Notes: generated by a model not told the origin, from the letters alone. A stretch of DNA of 64,000 nt from Buttiauxella warmboldiae (GCF_003818135.1 NZ_RPOH01000009.1:51380-115379); one strand, 5' to 3'; positions 1 to 10,099 are shown, counted from the first letter of the stretch. Program-made: numbers and translations.

Positions 1-95
1 GCTATTTGAAGGATGGACGAGTGTTTGAATTTAGCCGCAATATCTTTAAAAGTGACGATTACAAATTTACGCTGGTGGCGCGGCGTAAGCATTAG
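1..95 (+). CDS. mngR: 3' end of an MngR-like GntR/UTRA repressor (partial)
   Basis: Only the last 30 codons are present, read from base 3 to the stop TAG at 93-95. The tail (FEFSRN, then FTLVARR) looks like the final strands of a UTRA effector-binding domain of GntR-type repressors. In E. coli the gene that converges on sucD is mngR, the repressor of mannosyl-D-glycerate uptake and hydrolysis, so position and sequence agree. The DNA-binding half lies outside the window. Another UTRA regulator at the same place cannot be excluded. Confidence 0.55.
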   Translation, partial: YLKDGRVFEFSRNIFKSDDYKFTLVARRKH

Positions 96-97
96 CC

Positions 98-125
98 ATA
101 AAAAAGGCCGCTCAAAAGAGCGGCC
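98..125 (-). terminator. Terminator of the sdhCDAB-sucABCD transcript
   Basis: A perfect 8-bp stem (106-113 with 118-125) closes an AAAA loop. Read on the minus strand it is followed by a run of six T. It sits 31 bases after the sucD stop, and it ends the TCA-cycle transcript and the SdhX RNA. The stem could also slow readthrough from the converging mngR-like gene. Confidence 0.9.
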
Positions 126-156
126 AACCATGTCGAACAATTATTATTAGTTCTGC
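100..156 (-). ncRNA. sdhX: SdhX (RybD) small RNA from the sucD 3' UTR
   Basis: The short 3' UTR between the sucD stop and its terminator has the layout of SdhX: an AU-rich single-stranded 5' part, a central UUGUUCGACAUGG stretch (complement of 128-140) and a terminal Rho-independent hairpin suited to Hfq binding. In E. coli and Salmonella, SdhX is released from the sdh-suc mRNA by RNase E and represses ackA. The central stretch pairs with the ackA start region at 40695-40707 over 13 contiguous bases (two are G-U). The 5' end is inferred from the stop codon position, not mapped. Confidence 0.8.
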
Positions 157-1029
157 TTACTGAGGCAAAATAGCTTTCAGTGCATCACCGATATCAGCCA
201 GGCTGCGAACGGTTTTCACGCCTGCGGCTTCCAGCGCTGCGAATTTCTCATCCGCAGTGCCTTTACCGCCCGCGATGATAGCGCCCGCGTGGCCCATACG
301 CTTGCCTTTCGGCGCGGTCACACCTGCGATGTAGCCCACAACAGGCTTGGTGACGTGGTCTTTGATGTAGGCTGCGGCTTCTTCTTCCGCGCTACCACCG
401 ATCTCACCGATCATCACAATAGCTTCAGTTTTCGGATCTTCTTCGAACAGCTTCAGGATATCGATAAAGTTAGATCCCGGGATCGGATCGCCGCCGATGC
501 CTACACAAGTCGACTGGCCCAGACCGATATCTGTGGTCTGCTTAACCGCTTCATAGGTCAGCGTACCAGAACGGGAAACGATGCCCACTTTGCCCGGCAG
601 GTGAATATGGCCCGGCATAATGCCGATTTTGCACTCGCCCGGAGTGATAACGCCCGGGCAGTTTGGCCCAATCATGCGCACGCCGGCTTCGTCCAGTTTC
701 ACTTTCACCGTCAGCATATCCAGCGTCGGGATGCCTTCGGTGATGGTGATAATCAGCTTAATGCCTGCATCGATGGCTTCCAGAATGGAATCTTTGCAGA
801 ACGGTGCCGGAACGTAGATAACAGATGCGGTAGCGCCCGTTGCTTCTACCGCTTCACGCACGGTATTAAATACTGGCAGGCCGAGATGCTCGGTGCCGCC
901 TTTGCCTGGCGTCACGCCGCCAACCATTTGCGTACCGTAGGCAATCGCCTGCTCGGAGTGGAAAGTCCCCTGGCTGCCGGTAAAGCCCTGGCAAATCACC
1001 CTGGTGTTTTTATCGATCAAAATGGACAT
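157..1029 (-). CDS. sucD: Succinyl-CoA synthetase alpha subunit
   Basis: Encodes the 290-residue alpha subunit of the ADP-forming succinate-CoA ligase, which makes succinate and ATP from succinyl-CoA in the TCA cycle as an alpha2beta2 enzyme. The N-terminal CoA-binding Rossmann domain (GFTGSQG at about 16-22) is followed by the ligase domain. The phosphorylated histidine is His247 in GHAGAI. Length is one residue more than in E. coli. The start codon overlaps the sucC stop by one base (TAATG), so the two subunits are translationally coupled. It is the last gene of the sdhCDAB-sucABCD operon, and its 3' UTR carries SdhX. Confidence 0.98.
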   Translation of the reverse strand: MSILIDKNTRVICQGFTGSQGTFHSEQAIAYGTQMVGGVTPGKGGTEHLGLPVFNTVREAVEATGATASVIYVPAPFCKDSILEAIDAGIKLIITITEGIPTLDMLTVKVKLDEAGVRMIGPNCPGVITPGECKIGIMPGHIHLPGKVGIVSRSGTLTYEAVKQTTDIGLGQSTCVGIGGDPIPGSNFIDILKLFEEDPKTEAIVMIGEIGGSAEEEAAAYIKDHVTKPVVGYIAGVTAPKGKRMGHAGAIIAGGKGTADEKFAALEAAGVKTVRSLADIGDALKAILPQ

Positions 1030-2195
1030 TATTTCCCCTCCACGGCAGCAACTACCTGCTGTGCTGCATCCGTCAAACTAGTCGCAGCAATAATATTCAG
1101 GCCGCTATCAGCCAGTTTCTTCGCACCCAGTTCCGCGTTGTTACCTTCCAGACGGACAACCACCGGAACGTTAACACCGACTTCTGCCACCGCACCGATG
1201 ATGCCGTCTGCGATCAGGTCGCAGCGCACGATGCCGCCGAAGATGTTAACCAGAACGGCCTTCACTTTGTCGTCGGACAGAATGATTTTGAATGCTTCGG
1301 TTACGCGTTCTTTGGTGGCACCGCCGCCCACGTCCAGGAAGTTTGCTGGTTCGCCGCCGTGCAGTTTCACGATGTCCATGGTGCCCATTGCCAGGCCCGC
1401 ACCGTTTACCATGCAGCCGATGTTGCCATCAAGCGCAACGTAGTTCAGTTCCCACTGAGCAGCCTGAGATTCACGCGCATCTTCCTGGCTTGGGTCACGC
1501 ATTTCGCGCAGCTCCGGCTGGCGGAACAGCGCGTTGCCGTCAGCGCCCAGTTTGCCGTCGAGGCAGACCAGATCCCCCTGCTTTGTGATCACCAGCGGGT
1601 TGATTTCGATCAGCGCCAGGTCGCGCTCAAGGAAGATGTTCGCCAGACCCATAAAGATTTTGGTGAACTGCTGAACCTGCTTACCTTCCAGGCCCAGTTT
1701 GAACGCCAGTTCACGGCCCTGATAAGGCATTGGGCCTGACAGCGGATCCAGCGCCACTTTATGGATCAGGTGCGGGGTTTCTTCCGCCACTTTCTCAATT
1801 TCTACGCCACCTTCGGTGGACGCCATAAACACGACGCGACGGGAGCTGCGATCGACTACCGCGCCGAGATACAGTTCTTTATCAATGTCCGTCGCCGCTT
1901 CCACCAGAATCTGGTGAACCGGCTGGCCATTGGCATCTGTTTGATAGGTGACCAGGCGTTTGCCCAGCCAGTGTTCAGCAAAAGCACGAATATCTTCTTT
2001 GCTGTTGACCACTTTCACGCCGCCCGCTTTACCGCGGCCACCGGCATGAACCTGACATTTTACCACCCACGGACCTGCGCCAATTTTAGAGGCTGCTTCT
2101 TCCGCTTCACGTGGCGTGGTGCAGGCGTAACCGACGGGAGCCGGTAGGCCATATCGAGCAAACAACTGTTTCGCCTGATACTCGTGTAAGTTCAT
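1029..2195 (-). CDS. sucC: Succinyl-CoA synthetase beta subunit
   Basis: Encodes the 388-residue beta subunit of succinyl-CoA synthetase. It begins [12 protein letters not shown], as in the family, with an N-terminal ATP-grasp domain that binds nucleotide and a C-terminal flavodoxin-like ligase domain containing [10 protein letters not shown], which contacts the phosphohistidine of SucD. Length equals that of E. coli. It follows sucB after a 108-base gap that contains a REP-like hairpin, and overlaps sucD by one base. Both genes are cytoplasmic and share the operon transcript. Confidence 0.98.
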   Translation of the reverse strand: MNLHEYQAKQLFARYGLPAPVGYACTTPREAEEAASKIGAGPWVVKCQVHAGGRGKAGGVKVVNSKEDIRAFAEHWLGKRLVTYQTDANGQPVHQILVEAATDIDKELYLGAVVDRSSRRVVFMASTEGGVEIEKVAEETPHLIHKVALDPLSGPMPYQGRELAFKLGLEGKQVQQFTKIFMGLANIFLERDLALIEINPLVITKQGDLVCLDGKLGADGNALFRQPELREMRDPSQEDARESQAAQWELNYVALDGNIGCMVNGAGLAMGTMDIVKLHGGEPANFLDVGGGATKERVTEAFKIILSDDKVKAVLVNIFGGIVRCDLIADGIIGAVAEVGVNVPVVVRLEGNNAELGAKKLADSGLNIIAATSLTDAAQQVVAAVEGK

Positions 2196-2232
2196 GAGTT
2201 CTATCCATCCTTCAGGGTAATCGTTATAAACC

Positions 2233-2283
2233 TGTAGGCCGGTGCGCTATTCATGCCAGATGGCGCGCAGCTTTCGGCCTACA
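2233..2283. repeat. REP-like palindrome between sucB and sucC
   Basis: An imperfect inverted repeat: TGTAGGCCG at the left end pairs with CGGCCTACA-like sequence at the right, with GTGCGC/GCGCGC in the middle. The shape and bases resemble enterobacterial REP (repetitive extragenic palindromic) units. It lies inside the suc operon mRNA, where such hairpins usually protect the upstream message from 3' exonucleases. Confidence 0.65.
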
Positions 2284-2303
2284 GTGCAGGTGAAACCTTA
2301 CGA

Positions 2304-3530
2304 CTAAACGTCCAGCAGCAGACGAGTAGGATCTTCGAGCAATTCTTTGATTGCTACCAGATAACCGACGGACTCGCGACCATCGATCAGACGGTGATCG
2401 TAAGAGAGCGCCAGATACATCATCGGCAGGATCTCAACTTTACCGTCCACCGCCATCGGGCGGTCTTTGATGGCGTGCATACCGAGGATCGCGCTCTGCG
2501 GCGGGTTGATGATCGGCGTCGACATCAGGGAGCCAAACACGCCACCGTTAGTGATGGTGAAGTTACCGCCCGTCAGATCTTCAACGGTCAGCTTGCCGTC
2601 ACGGCCTTTCACGGCCAGTTCTTTAATGCGTTTTTCGATGTCAGCCATACCCAGGGTATCCACATCACGCAGCACTGGCGTCACCAGGCCACGCGGGGTA
2701 GAAACCGCGATGCTCACATCGAAATAATTATGGTAAACCACATCTTCGCCATCGATAGAAGCATTCACTTCCGGATAGCGCTTCAGCGCTTCTACTACCG
2801 CTTTAATGTAGAAAGACATGAAGCCCAGACGCACGCCGTGGCGTTTCTCGAAAGATTCGCCGTACTGCTTACGCAGTTCCATGATTGGCTTCATGTTCAC
2901 TTCGTTAAACGTGGTGAGCATGGCGGTGGAGTTTTTCGCTTCCAGCAGACGCTCGGCAACGCGTTTGCGCAGGCGCGTCATCGGCACGCGTTTTTCGCTG
3001 CGGCCAGCCAGTGGCGCAACCGCTGCTTTAGTTTCTTCCGGCGCTTTAGCCTGAGCAGGCTGAGCCGCCTTCGCCTGCGTCAGATGCTTATCCACATCTT
3101 CACGGGTGATACGGCCACCAACGCCGCTGCCTTTAATGGCGTTGGCATCCAGAGAGTGCTCGGCAATCAGGCGGCGGATCGCCGGGCTGAGCGCGTCATT
3201 GCTCTGCTCTTCCAGAGAAGCCTGCTGGCGCTGTGCAGGCGTTGACTCTTTGCTGTCCGCTTTCGCCGTGGTTTCTTTACCGGAGCTGTTGCCTTCACGC
3301 AGGCGGCCCAGGATTTGACGAGACGTGACGGTGGTCCCTTCATCTTCCAGCACGGCATCCAGAATGCCATCAGCCGACGCCGGTACTTCCAGTACCACTT
3401 TGTCAGTTTCGATTTCCACCAGCACTTCATCACGGGTCACGGTGTCGCCCGGTTTTTTATGCCAGGTGGCAACGGTCGCATCGGCAACGGACTCAGGCAG
3501 GTCAGGAACTAGAATATCTACGCTACTCAT
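2304..3530 (-). CDS. sucB: Dihydrolipoyl succinyltransferase (E2 of 2-oxoglutarate dehydrogenase)
   Basis: Encodes the 408-residue E2 core of the 2-oxoglutarate dehydrogenase complex, which moves the succinyl group from lipoate to CoA. Domains in order are: a lipoyl domain (1-80) with lipoylated Lys44 in ETDKVVLEV, a flexible Ala/Lys/Glu-rich linker (about 85-112), a peripheral subunit-binding domain (about 115-150, [11 protein letters not shown]), a second linker, and the catalytic domain with the active-site DHRLIDGRE near the C-terminus. It is three residues longer than E. coli SucB, with the difference in the linkers. It lies 14 bases after sucA. Confidence 0.98.
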   Translation of the reverse strand: MSSVDILVPDLPESVADATVATWHKKPGDTVTRDEVLVEIETDKVVLEVPASADGILDAVLEDEGTTVTSRQILGRLREGNSSGKETTAKADSKESTPAQRQQASLEEQSNDALSPAIRRLIAEHSLDANAIKGSGVGGRITREDVDKHLTQAKAAQPAQAKAPEETKAAVAPLAGRSEKRVPMTRLRKRVAERLLEAKNSTAMLTTFNEVNMKPIMELRKQYGESFEKRHGVRLGFMSFYIKAVVEALKRYPEVNASIDGEDVVYHNYFDVSIAVSTPRGLVTPVLRDVDTLGMADIEKRIKELAVKGRDGKLTVEDLTGGNFTITNGGVFGSLMSTPIINPPQSAILGMHAIKDRPMAVDGKVEILPMMYLALSYDHRLIDGRESVGYLVAIKELLEDPTRLLLDV

Positions 3531-3544
3531 TTTTTATCCTTTAA

Positions 3545-6352
3545 TTAATCGACGTTCAGCGCGTCATTAACCAGATCTTGCTGCTGTTTCTGGTGAACGG
3601 ACAAGTACCCTACCGCAGGTGATGCGGAGGCTGGACGACCTGCGTAACGCAGACCCGATCCAAATGGAACTACTTCACGGAAATGGTGCTGGCTGCAATA
3701 CCATGCGCCCTGGTTAAGCGGCTCTTCCTGGCACCAGACAAAATCATGTACGTGAGCAAAAGGTTTCAACGCTTCCTGCACCGCCTGGTGCGGGAACGGA
3801 TACAGCTGTTCGATGCGCACAATCGCCACATCTTTTTGATCGTTCTTACGACGCTGTTCCAGCAAATCGTAATAAACCTTACCCGAACACATTACCACGC
3901 GTTTCACGCCAGCCGGATCCAGCTCGTCAACTTCGCCAATCGCCGGCAGGAAGGTGCCGTTTGCCAGCTCTTCCATAGTGGAAACCGCCAGCGGATGGCG
4001 CAGCAGAGATTTCGGCGACATCACCACCAGCGGACGACGCATACCGCGCAGCGCCTGGCGACGCAGCATGTGGTAAACCTGCGCAGGCGTGGAAGGTACG
4101 CAAACCTGCATGTTCTGTTCGGCACACAGCTGGAGGTAACGCTCCAGACGCGCGGAGGAGTGCTCCGGACCCTGGCCTTCGTAACCGTGCGGCAGCAGCA
4201 TCACCAGGCCACACATACGGCCCCATTTCTGCTCGCCGGAGCTGATGAACTGGTCGATAACCACCTGAGCGCCGTTGGCGAAGTCGCCAAACTGCGCTTC
4301 CCAGATAGTCAGGGTGCGAGGCTCCGCAGTGGCATAGCCGTATTCGAATGCCAGTACCGCTTCTTCAGACAGCACCGAGTCCCAGACTTTGAACTCGCCC
4401 TGGCTGTTGTGCACGTGTTGCAGCGGCGTGTAAGTCGAACCGTTGGTCTGGTTGTGGATCACAGCGTGACGGTGGAAGAAGGTGCCACGGCCCACGTCTT
4501 CACCGGACAGACGCACGGAAACGCCTTCATCCACCAGAGTGGCGTACGCCAGGTTTTCAGCCGCGCCCCAGTCGAATTTCTTCGCGCCGTTCGCCATTTC
4601 CTGACGGTCGCTGTAGATTTTCGCCACGCGGGACTGCATTTCAACGCTTTCAGGCGCGCTGCTGATACGTTTAGCCAGCTCCTGCAAACGCTTCACTTCG
4701 ACCTTATTCGGGTAGCTCTCATCCCACTCGTGGTTGAGGTACGGCGACCAGGTGAAGGAGTGCATGTTCATTGGGCGGTACTCTTTCACCACGCATTCAC
4801 CGGCATCAAGCGCGTCACGGTAGAGGTTCACCATTTCGGTGGCATCTTCGAGGGTGGCGATTTTTTCCTGCTCCAGACGGTCTGCATAAATCTTACGCGG
4901 CGTCGGGTGCTTTTTGATTTTCTGGTACATCACGGGCTGGGTGGCGCTTGGCTCGTCAGCTTCATTATGACCGTGGCGACGGTAGCAAACCAGGTCGATA
5001 AATACGTCGCGCTTAAAGGTGTTACGGAAATCCAGCGCCAGGCGAGTGACAAACGCCACCGCTTCCGGGTCATCGGCATTGACGTGGAAAATCGGTGCCA
5101 TCACCATCTTACCGATATCGGTACAGTACGGCGTGGAACGCGCATCCAGCGGGTTAGAGGTGGTGAAACCAATCTGGTTGTTGATAACGATGCGAACGGT
5201 GCCACCCACTTCGTAACCACGCGCTTTAGACATATTCAGGGTTTCCTGAACTACGCCCTGGCCCGCTACCGCGGCGTCACCGTGAATGGTGATTGGCAGA
5301 ACCTGGTTGCTGCCGGGTTTATCTAAACGATCCAGACGCGCACGCACAGAACCGATAACCACCGGGCTTACGATTTCGAGGTGCGACGGGTTAAACGCCA
5401 GCGCCAGGTGAACCAGGCCGCCTTCGGTTTCCACGTCTGATGAGAAGCCCATGTGGTACTTCACATCGCCGGTGCCGAGATGTTCTTTATGCTTACCGGC
5501 GAATTCGTCGAACAGTTCCTGCGGTTTCTTGCCGAGTACGTTGATCAACACGTTCAGGCGGCCGCGGTGTGCCATGCCCAGCACCACTTCGCGCGTGCCG
5601 CTCTTGCCCGCATGGCGGATCATCTCTTTGAGCATCGGCACCAGTGCATCACCGCCTTCCAGCGAGAAGCGTTTCGCGCCCGGGAATTTCGCCCCCAGGT
5701 AACGCTCAAGGCCTTCTGCTGCGGTCAGTTCGCTGAGGAAGCGTTTTTTCTCATCAACGGTAAACGTTGAGTGGCCCACCACCGATTCGATGCGCTGCTG
5801 GATCCAGCGTTTTTCTTCGGTGTTGGTGATGTGCATATATTCCGCACCGATTGAACCGCCGTAAGTCTGCTTCAGCGCATCGATCAGGTCAGCAAGCTTC
5901 ATGGTCTCTTTGCCGCTGGCAAAAGAACCGACGTTGAAGGTTTCCTGAAGATCGGCGTCCGTCAGATTATGGAAGGCTGGATCAAGATCGGGAACCGCGT
6001 CCTGCTTCCACAAGCCAAGCGGATCGAGGTTTGCGGCCTGATGGCCACGGAAACGCCAGGCGTTGATCAGCTGCAACACTTTGACTTGCTTAACGTCAGT
6101 GTCAGGGTCGGTAATTGCGGTGGAGTAACGTGAGGCATCCTTCGCCAGACGACGGAAATAATCACGTGTTTTGGAATGGAATTGATCCGGTCTGGCCCCG
6201 GTTCCAGGTAATTGCTGGAACATTGAGCGCCAGTGCGCATCAACAGAGTCAGGATCGGTTAAGAAGTCTTCATAGAGCTGCTCTATCCAGGACTGGTTTG
6301 CACCCGCCAGGTAAGAGGAATCCAGCCAGGCTTTCATTTCGCCGTTCTGCAT
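3545..6352 (-). CDS. sucA: 2-oxoglutarate dehydrogenase E1 component
   Basis: Encodes the 935-residue thiamine-diphosphate-dependent E1, which decarboxylates 2-oxoglutarate and reductively succinylates the lipoyl group of SucB. The N-terminus (LAGANQSWIEQLYEDF) is the segment that attaches E1 to the E2/E3 core. The thiamine diphosphate motif is visible as HGDAAVAGQG through NNQIGFTT. The length is two residues above E. coli. It is the first suc gene, separated from sdhB by 206 bases. In E. coli that gap holds an internal suc promoter. Here it also holds a long hairpin. Confidence 0.98.
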   Translation of the reverse strand: MQNGEMKAWLDSSYLAGANQSWIEQLYEDFLTDPDSVDAHWRSMFQQLPGTGARPDQFHSKTRDYFRRLAKDASRYSTAITDPDTDVKQVKVLQLINAWRFRGHQAANLDPLGLWKQDAVPDLDPAFHNLTDADLQETFNVGSFASGKETMKLADLIDALKQTYGGSIGAEYMHITNTEEKRWIQQRIESVVGHSTFTVDEKKRFLSELTAAEGLERYLGAKFPGAKRFSLEGGDALVPMLKEMIRHAGKSGTREVVLGMAHRGRLNVLINVLGKKPQELFDEFAGKHKEHLGTGDVKYHMGFSSDVETEGGLVHLALAFNPSHLEIVSPVVIGSVRARLDRLDKPGSNQVLPITIHGDAAVAGQGVVQETLNMSKARGYEVGGTVRIVINNQIGFTTSNPLDARSTPYCTDIGKMVMAPIFHVNADDPEAVAFVTRLALDFRNTFKRDVFIDLVCYRRHGHNEADEPSATQPVMYQKIKKHPTPRKIYADRLEQEKIATLEDATEMVNLYRDALDAGECVVKEYRPMNMHSFTWSPYLNHEWDESYPNKVEVKRLQELAKRISSAPESVEMQSRVAKIYSDRQEMANGAKKFDWGAAENLAYATLVDEGVSVRLSGEDVGRGTFFHRHAVIHNQTNGSTYTPLQHVHNSQGEFKVWDSVLSEEAVLAFEYGYATAEPRTLTIWEAQFGDFANGAQVVIDQFISSGEQKWGRMCGLVMLLPHGYEGQGPEHSSARLERYLQLCAEQNMQVCVPSTPAQVYHMLRRQALRGMRRPLVVMSPKSLLRHPLAVSTMEELANGTFLPAIGEVDELDPAGVKRVVMCSGKVYYDLLEQRRKNDQKDVAIVRIEQLYPFPHQAVQEALKPFAHVHDFVWCQEEPLNQGAWYCSQHHFREVVPFGSGLRYAGRPASASPAVGYLSVHQKQQQDLVNDALNVD

Positions 6353-6469
6353 CGTGATCCCTTAAGCATTTATATGCTTATTTCGCCGTGAATAACTATT
6401 GCGTACACAGGTGGTACACATTACCGGGGTTCACAACTACGAGCCTTTTTCCTTTCCAGGCGGCTCGAG

Positions 6470-6518
6470 AAGGAACCTTTAAAAACTGTCGCAACAGGGC
6501 AGTTTTTAAAGGTTTCCT
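6470..6518. repeat. Long inverted repeat between sdhB and sucA
   Basis: The left arm 6470-6488 and right arm 6500-6518 pair over about 18 bp with a single-base bulge, around an 11-base loop. The arms are A/T-rich in the middle (CTTTAAAAACTG) and end in AGGAA/TTCCT. On the transcribed minus strand no T-run follows directly, so a simple intrinsic terminator is unlikely. An mRNA-stability or processing element between the sdh and suc cistrons is a reasonable inference. Confidence 0.8.
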
Positions 6519-6525
6519 GCAAATT

Positions 6526-6550
6526 TTCCCCTCTCCCGAAGGAGAGGGAA
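6526..6550. repeat. Intergenic palindrome, copy A of a dispersed family
   Basis: A near-perfect stem (TTCCCCTCTCC against GGAGAGGGAA) closes a CGAA tetraloop, 8 bases past the sdhB stop. Similar CCCTCTCC/GGAGAGGG palindromes occur at 20268, 36675, 48267, 53362 and 55619. Confidence 0.75.
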
Positions 6551-6557
6551 CGAAAAG

Positions 6558-7274
6558 CTAGGCACTCTTTTGCAGCAGCATCGACTTAATGTGGCCGATG
6601 GCTTTCGTCGGGTTCAATCCCTTAGGACAAACACTGACGCAATTCATGATGCTATGGCAGCGGAATACGCTGAAAGCGTCGCTGATCCCGTCAAGACGGC
6701 TGGCGGTTTCAGTATCACGGCTGTCAATCAGGAAGCGGTACGCTGCCAGTAAACCTGCCGGGCCGATGAACTTATCCGGGTTCCACCAGAACGACGGGCA
6801 GGAGGTCGAGCAGCAGGCGCAAAGGATGCACTCGTACAGACCATCCAGTTTTTCACGTTGCTCAGGTGATTGTAAATGCTCACGAGCAGGTGGATTTTGC
6901 CCATTATTCAACAGGTAAGGCTTAATCTTCTCATATTGGGCATAGAATTGTCCCATGTCTACCACCAGATCGCGCACCACCGGCAATCCAGGCAGAGGAC
7001 GGACGACTATCTTTTGCTTGCCATTCCCCAGGGCGGAGATTGGCGTAATACAGGCCAGACCATTCTTGCCGTTCATGTTCACGCCGTCGGAGCCGCAAAC
7101 TCCTTCACGGCAGGAGCGACGGAAAGAGAGGGTCGGATCTTTTTCTTTCAGCTGCATCAGCGCGTCAAGCAGCATCATATCGCGCCCTTCTTCCCCTTCC
7201 AGGGTGTACTCCTGCATACGCGGAGCATCGTCAACATCCGGGTTGTAGCGATAAATAGAGAATTCGAGTTTCAT
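6558..7274 (-). CDS. sdhB: Succinate dehydrogenase iron-sulfur subunit
   Basis: Encodes the 238-residue iron-sulfur subunit of succinate:quinone oxidoreductase (complex II), which passes electrons from FAD in SdhA to ubiquinone at SdhC/SdhD. The [2Fe-2S] ligands are Cys55, Cys60 and Cys75 (CREGVCGSDG). The [4Fe-4S] and [3Fe-4S] ligands lie in CILCACCSTSC (about 149-159) and in the C-terminal cysteines (about 206-216). I chose the ATG at 7274 rather than the GTG one codon upstream: GGAG lies 7 bases before the ATG and the length then equals E. coli SdhB. It follows sdhA by 15 bases. Confidence 0.97.
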   Translation of the reverse strand: MKLEFSIYRYNPDVDDAPRMQEYTLEGEEGRDMMLLDALMQLKEKDPTLSFRRSCREGVCGSDGVNMNGKNGLACITPISALGNGKQKIVVRPLPGLPVVRDLVVDMGQFYAQYEKIKPYLLNNGQNPPAREHLQSPEQREKLDGLYECILCACCSTSCPSFWWNPDKFIGPAGLLAAYRFLIDSRDTETASRLDGISDAFSVFRCHSIMNCVSVCPKGLNPTKAIGHIKSMLLQKSA

Positions 7275-7289
7275 CACTTTGCTCCGCTA

Positions 7290-9056
7290 TTAATAAGTAC
7301 GCACTTTCGGTGGGAATGCCGGACGCAGCTTCGGCTGCATGTTCACCTCACGGCGCGTCATGCTTTCCGACTCAGGCAGATACAGGCTGTGGCACAGCCA
7401 GTTGGCATCGTCACGGTCCGGATAGTCGAAGCGGCTATGGGCGCCACGGCTTTCGGTGCGGAAGTTAGCGGAAACAGCGGTCGCATAAGCGGTTTCCATC
7501 AGGTTATCCAGCTCCAGGCACTCAACGCGCTGGGTGTTGAACTCGCTGGAAGTATCATCCAGGCGGGCGTTTTTCAGGCGTTCGCGGATCTGTTTCAGCT
7601 GCTCAAGGCCTTTTGCCATCGCGTCACCTTCACGGAATACCGAGAAGTTGTGCTGCATACATTCCTGAAGTGCTTTACGGATTTGCACCGGATCTTCGCC
7701 GTTGCGGTTGCCGTTCCAGCGATTCAGGCGCTCCAGCGCGACATTAATTTCATCTTCGGTCGCGTCACGCAGCTCGCCCTGCTCTGCGATAGACTCCAGC
7801 AGATGCAGGCCCGCCGCACGGCCAAACACCACCAGATCCAGCAGCGAGTTGCCGCCCAGGCGGTTAGCGCCGTGAACGGAGACGCAGGCAATTTCCCCCA
7901 CCGCGAACAGGCCAGGAATCAGCACATCTTCGCCCTGCTCGTTCACCGTTAATGCCTGGCCGGTAACTTTGGTCGGAATACCGCCCATCATATAGTGGCA
8001 GGTAGGGATAACCGGAATCGGCTCTTTAACCGGGTCAACGTGTGCAAAGGTACGAGACAGCTCCAGAATGCCCGGCAGACGGGATTCGAGAACTTCTTTA
8101 CCCAGGTGATCAAGTTTCAGTTTGGCATGTGGACCCCACGGGCCATCGCAGCCGCGGCCTTCGCGGATTTCAATCATGATAGAACGCGCAACCACGTCAC
8201 GGCCTGCCAGATCTTTCGCGTTTGGCGCATAGCGCTCCATAAAGCGCTCACCGTGCTTGTTCAGCAGATAACCGCCTTCGCCACGGCAACCTTCGGTGAC
8301 CAGCACACCCGCACCGGCGATACCGGTTGGGTGGAACTGCCACATTTCCATATCTTGTACAGGCACGCCTGCACGCAGCGCCATACCAACACCGTCGCCG
8401 GTATTGATATGGGCGTTAGTGGTGGACTGATAAATACGGCCCGCGCCGCCCGTTGCCAGAATGGTCGCTTTCGCTTTGAAGTAAACCACTTCGCCAGTTT
8501 CGATGCACAGCGCGGTGGTACCGACCACGGCACCATCGGCATTTTTCACCAGATCCAGCGCGTACCATTCGGAGAAAATGGTAGTTTTGTTTTTCAGGTT
8601 TTGTTGGTACAGCGTGTGCAACAATGCGTGACCGGTACGGTCCGCTGCCGCAGCAGTTCGCGCCGCCTGCTCGCCGCCGAAGTTCTTCGACTGGCCGCCA
8701 AACGGACGCTGATAAATAGTGCCATCATCAAGGCGGGAGAACGGCAGACCCATGTGCTCCAGCTCAAGAATCGCTTCCGGGCCGGTTTTACACATATATT
8801 CAATGGCATCCTGGTCGCCGATGTAATCGGAACCTTTTACCGTGTCATACATATGCCATTCCCAGTTGTCTTCATGGGTATTGCCGAGAGCCACGGTAAT
8901 GCCACCCTGCGCAGACACGGTATGGGAACGGGTTGGGAAAACTTTCGACAGCAAGGCACAGGTCTGGCCGCTTTGTGAAATCTGCAGTGCGGCGCGCATA
9001 CCTGCGCCACCTGCACCAATGACGACTGCATCAAATTCTCTGACTGGTAAACTCAT
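7290..9056 (-). CDS. sdhA: Succinate dehydrogenase flavoprotein subunit
   Basis: Encodes the 588-residue catalytic subunit of complex II, which oxidises succinate to fumarate on the cytoplasmic face of the inner membrane. It has an N-terminal FAD dinucleotide-binding motif ([10 protein letters not shown], about 11-20), and the covalent flavin attachment residue is His45 in SHTVSAQGG. The open frame reaches four codons further upstream, but MSLPVREF at 9056 gives the family length and overlaps the sdhD stop by one base (TAATG), so that start is preferred. Confidence 0.97.
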   Translation of the reverse strand: MSLPVREFDAVVIGAGGAGMRAALQISQSGQTCALLSKVFPTRSHTVSAQGGITVALGNTHEDNWEWHMYDTVKGSDYIGDQDAIEYMCKTGPEAILELEHMGLPFSRLDDGTIYQRPFGGQSKNFGGEQAARTAAAADRTGHALLHTLYQQNLKNKTTIFSEWYALDLVKNADGAVVGTTALCIETGEVVYFKAKATILATGGAGRIYQSTTNAHINTGDGVGMALRAGVPVQDMEMWQFHPTGIAGAGVLVTEGCRGEGGYLLNKHGERFMERYAPNAKDLAGRDVVARSIMIEIREGRGCDGPWGPHAKLKLDHLGKEVLESRLPGILELSRTFAHVDPVKEPIPVIPTCHYMMGGIPTKVTGQALTVNEQGEDVLIPGLFAVGEIACVSVHGANRLGGNSLLDLVVFGRAAGLHLLESIAEQGELRDATEDEINVALERLNRWNGNRNGEDPVQIRKALQECMQHNFSVFREGDAMAKGLEQLKQIRERLKNARLDDTSSEFNTQRVECLELDNLMETAYATAVSANFRTESRGAHSRFDYPDRDDANWLCHSLYLPESESMTRREVNMQPKLRPAFPPKVRTY

Positions 9057-9403
9057 TACACACCCCACACCACAACGAATCCATAAATGACGTAAACCAG
9101 CAGTGCCACCACAATCACGAGCTGTAGCCCAAGACGCATCGCCACTGGTTTAACGTAGTCGGTCAACACCTGCCACATGCCAATCCAGGCATGGATCAAA
9201 ATTGAGAACAATGTCAGCAGGGTGAACACTTTGGTGAAGGCGGAGCCGAAGAAACCACTCCAGACCTCGTAGGTTAAATCGCCGGTAACAGCGAAGAACC
9301 CAATCATATAGAGGATATACAGGGTAATAACAATGGCGGAGGCACGAACCAGAATATAGTCATGCACACCATTGCGACCTAATGCGGAGGCATTGCTTAC
9401 CAT
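9056..9403 (-). CDS. sdhD: Succinate dehydrogenase membrane anchor SdhD
   Basis: Encodes the 115-residue SdhD, an integral membrane anchor of complex II with three transmembrane helices. With SdhC it forms the ubiquinone site and holds heme b556. His71 (ILIHAW), Asp82 and Tyr83 (LTDYVKP) match the heme and quinone-site residues of the E. coli protein. The start overlaps the end of sdhC by seven bases and the stop overlaps sdhA by one, so translation is coupled. In E. coli the sdhD start is the target of the iron-sparing RNA RyhB. I did not verify that pairing here. Confidence 0.97.
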   Translation of the reverse strand: MVSNASALGRNGVHDYILVRASAIVITLYILYMIGFFAVTGDLTYEVWSGFFGSAFTKVFTLLTLFSILIHAWIGMWQVLTDYVKPVAMRLGLQLVIVVALLVYVIYGFVVVWGV

Positions 9404-9786
9404 ACGAGGACTCCTGCGAGAAGTGAAAGCACGAAAGTCAATACAAAGGAAATCATCGCGGATCGTTTGCCCGCTATCAGGGTTTCATCCAGCAAACCGG
9501 TGTCCATCAGCATATGGCGAATGCCCACCACCACGTGATAAGCCAGCGCGGTGAGGATGCCCCACAGAATGAATTTGGCCAACAAGCCGCTCATGATTGC
9601 ATGAGCAACGAGGAAGCCTTCCGGAGAGGAGAGTGACTGGCCTAATAACCACAGGAGAATGCCAACAGCCACAAAGGTGATCACGCCGGATACACGGTGG
9701 AGGATGGAAGCAATGGCAGTGACGGGGAACCTGATCGTTGAGAGATCAAGATTTACAGGTCTTTGTTTTTTTGCATTTTTTATCAT
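9397..9786 (-). CDS. sdhC: Succinate dehydrogenase cytochrome b556 subunit SdhC
   Basis: Encodes the 129-residue cytochrome b556 subunit, the first gene of the sdhCDAB-sucABCD operon. It has three hydrophobic helices. Ser and Arg in LHRVSGV (about 29-35) belong to the quinone site, and the heme ligand is His84 in [10 protein letters not shown]. The open frame allows an ATG five codons upstream (9801), but [12 protein letters not shown] matches the known N-terminus and length. A promoter is readable about 180 bases upstream at 9964-9992. Confidence 0.96.
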   Translation of the reverse strand: MIKNAKKQRPVNLDLSTIRFPVTAIASILHRVSGVITFVAVGILLWLLGQSLSSPEGFLVAHAIMSGLLAKFILWGILTALAYHVVVGIRHMLMDTGLLDETLIAGKRSAMISFVLTFVLSLLAGVLVW

Positions 9787-9963
9787 GAATAGCGCCCACA
9801 TGCTGTTCTTATAGTTTCCTTCCTCCGGGTCTGCAGGCGGGGTCAGACAGCGTGAACTTTCTATAACTGTGCGTCATGCAAAAACAGCTACATCCAGATG
9901 CCAAAAAGCTGGCTACAACGCTGGGTGGCGCCCGGTGGCAGGGTATTCCGGAGACCTGGCGGC

Positions 9964-9992
9964 AGTATAGGCGCTTCACAAATTCATTACAA
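9964..9992 (-). promoter_or_regulatory. sdhC promoter
   Basis: On the minus strand, TTGTAA (complement of 9987-9992) and TATACT (complement of 9964-9969) are separated by exactly 17 bases, a good sigma-70 match. It points at sdhC and gives a leader of about 170 bases. Sequence and position agree with the E. coli sdh promoter. Confidence 0.85.
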
Positions 9993-10030
9993 TTAACCTA
10001 CATATAGTTTGAAGGGTTTTGCTCGGAACA

Positions 10031-10044
10031 GTGAGCAGGATCAC
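10031..10044. promoter_or_regulatory. CRP-like site
   Basis: GTGA-N6-TCAC (GTGAGCAGGATCAC) matches the core of the CRP consensus. It is centred about 80 bases upstream of the inferred sdhC start point and about 100 bases upstream of the inferred gltA start. Both operons are under catabolite control in E. coli. Confidence 0.55.
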
Positions 10045-10099
10045 GATAACAACATTATTTTAATTTTTAATCATCTGATTTGACAAAACTTAAACATTA

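Noticed and set aside
2233..2283. Palindrome between sucB and sucC as a terminator
   Set aside because: No T-run follows, and sucC-sucD must be transcribed together with sucB; a REP-like unit fits better.
3683..5326. 547-codon frame on the plus strand, antisense to sucA
   Set aside because: It is a shadow of the sucA codons (strong GC-biased third position gives long antisense frames); the composition is unlike a real protein and no family is apparent. The same applies to long antisense frames over sdhA, nuoC, nuoG, pta and gltA.
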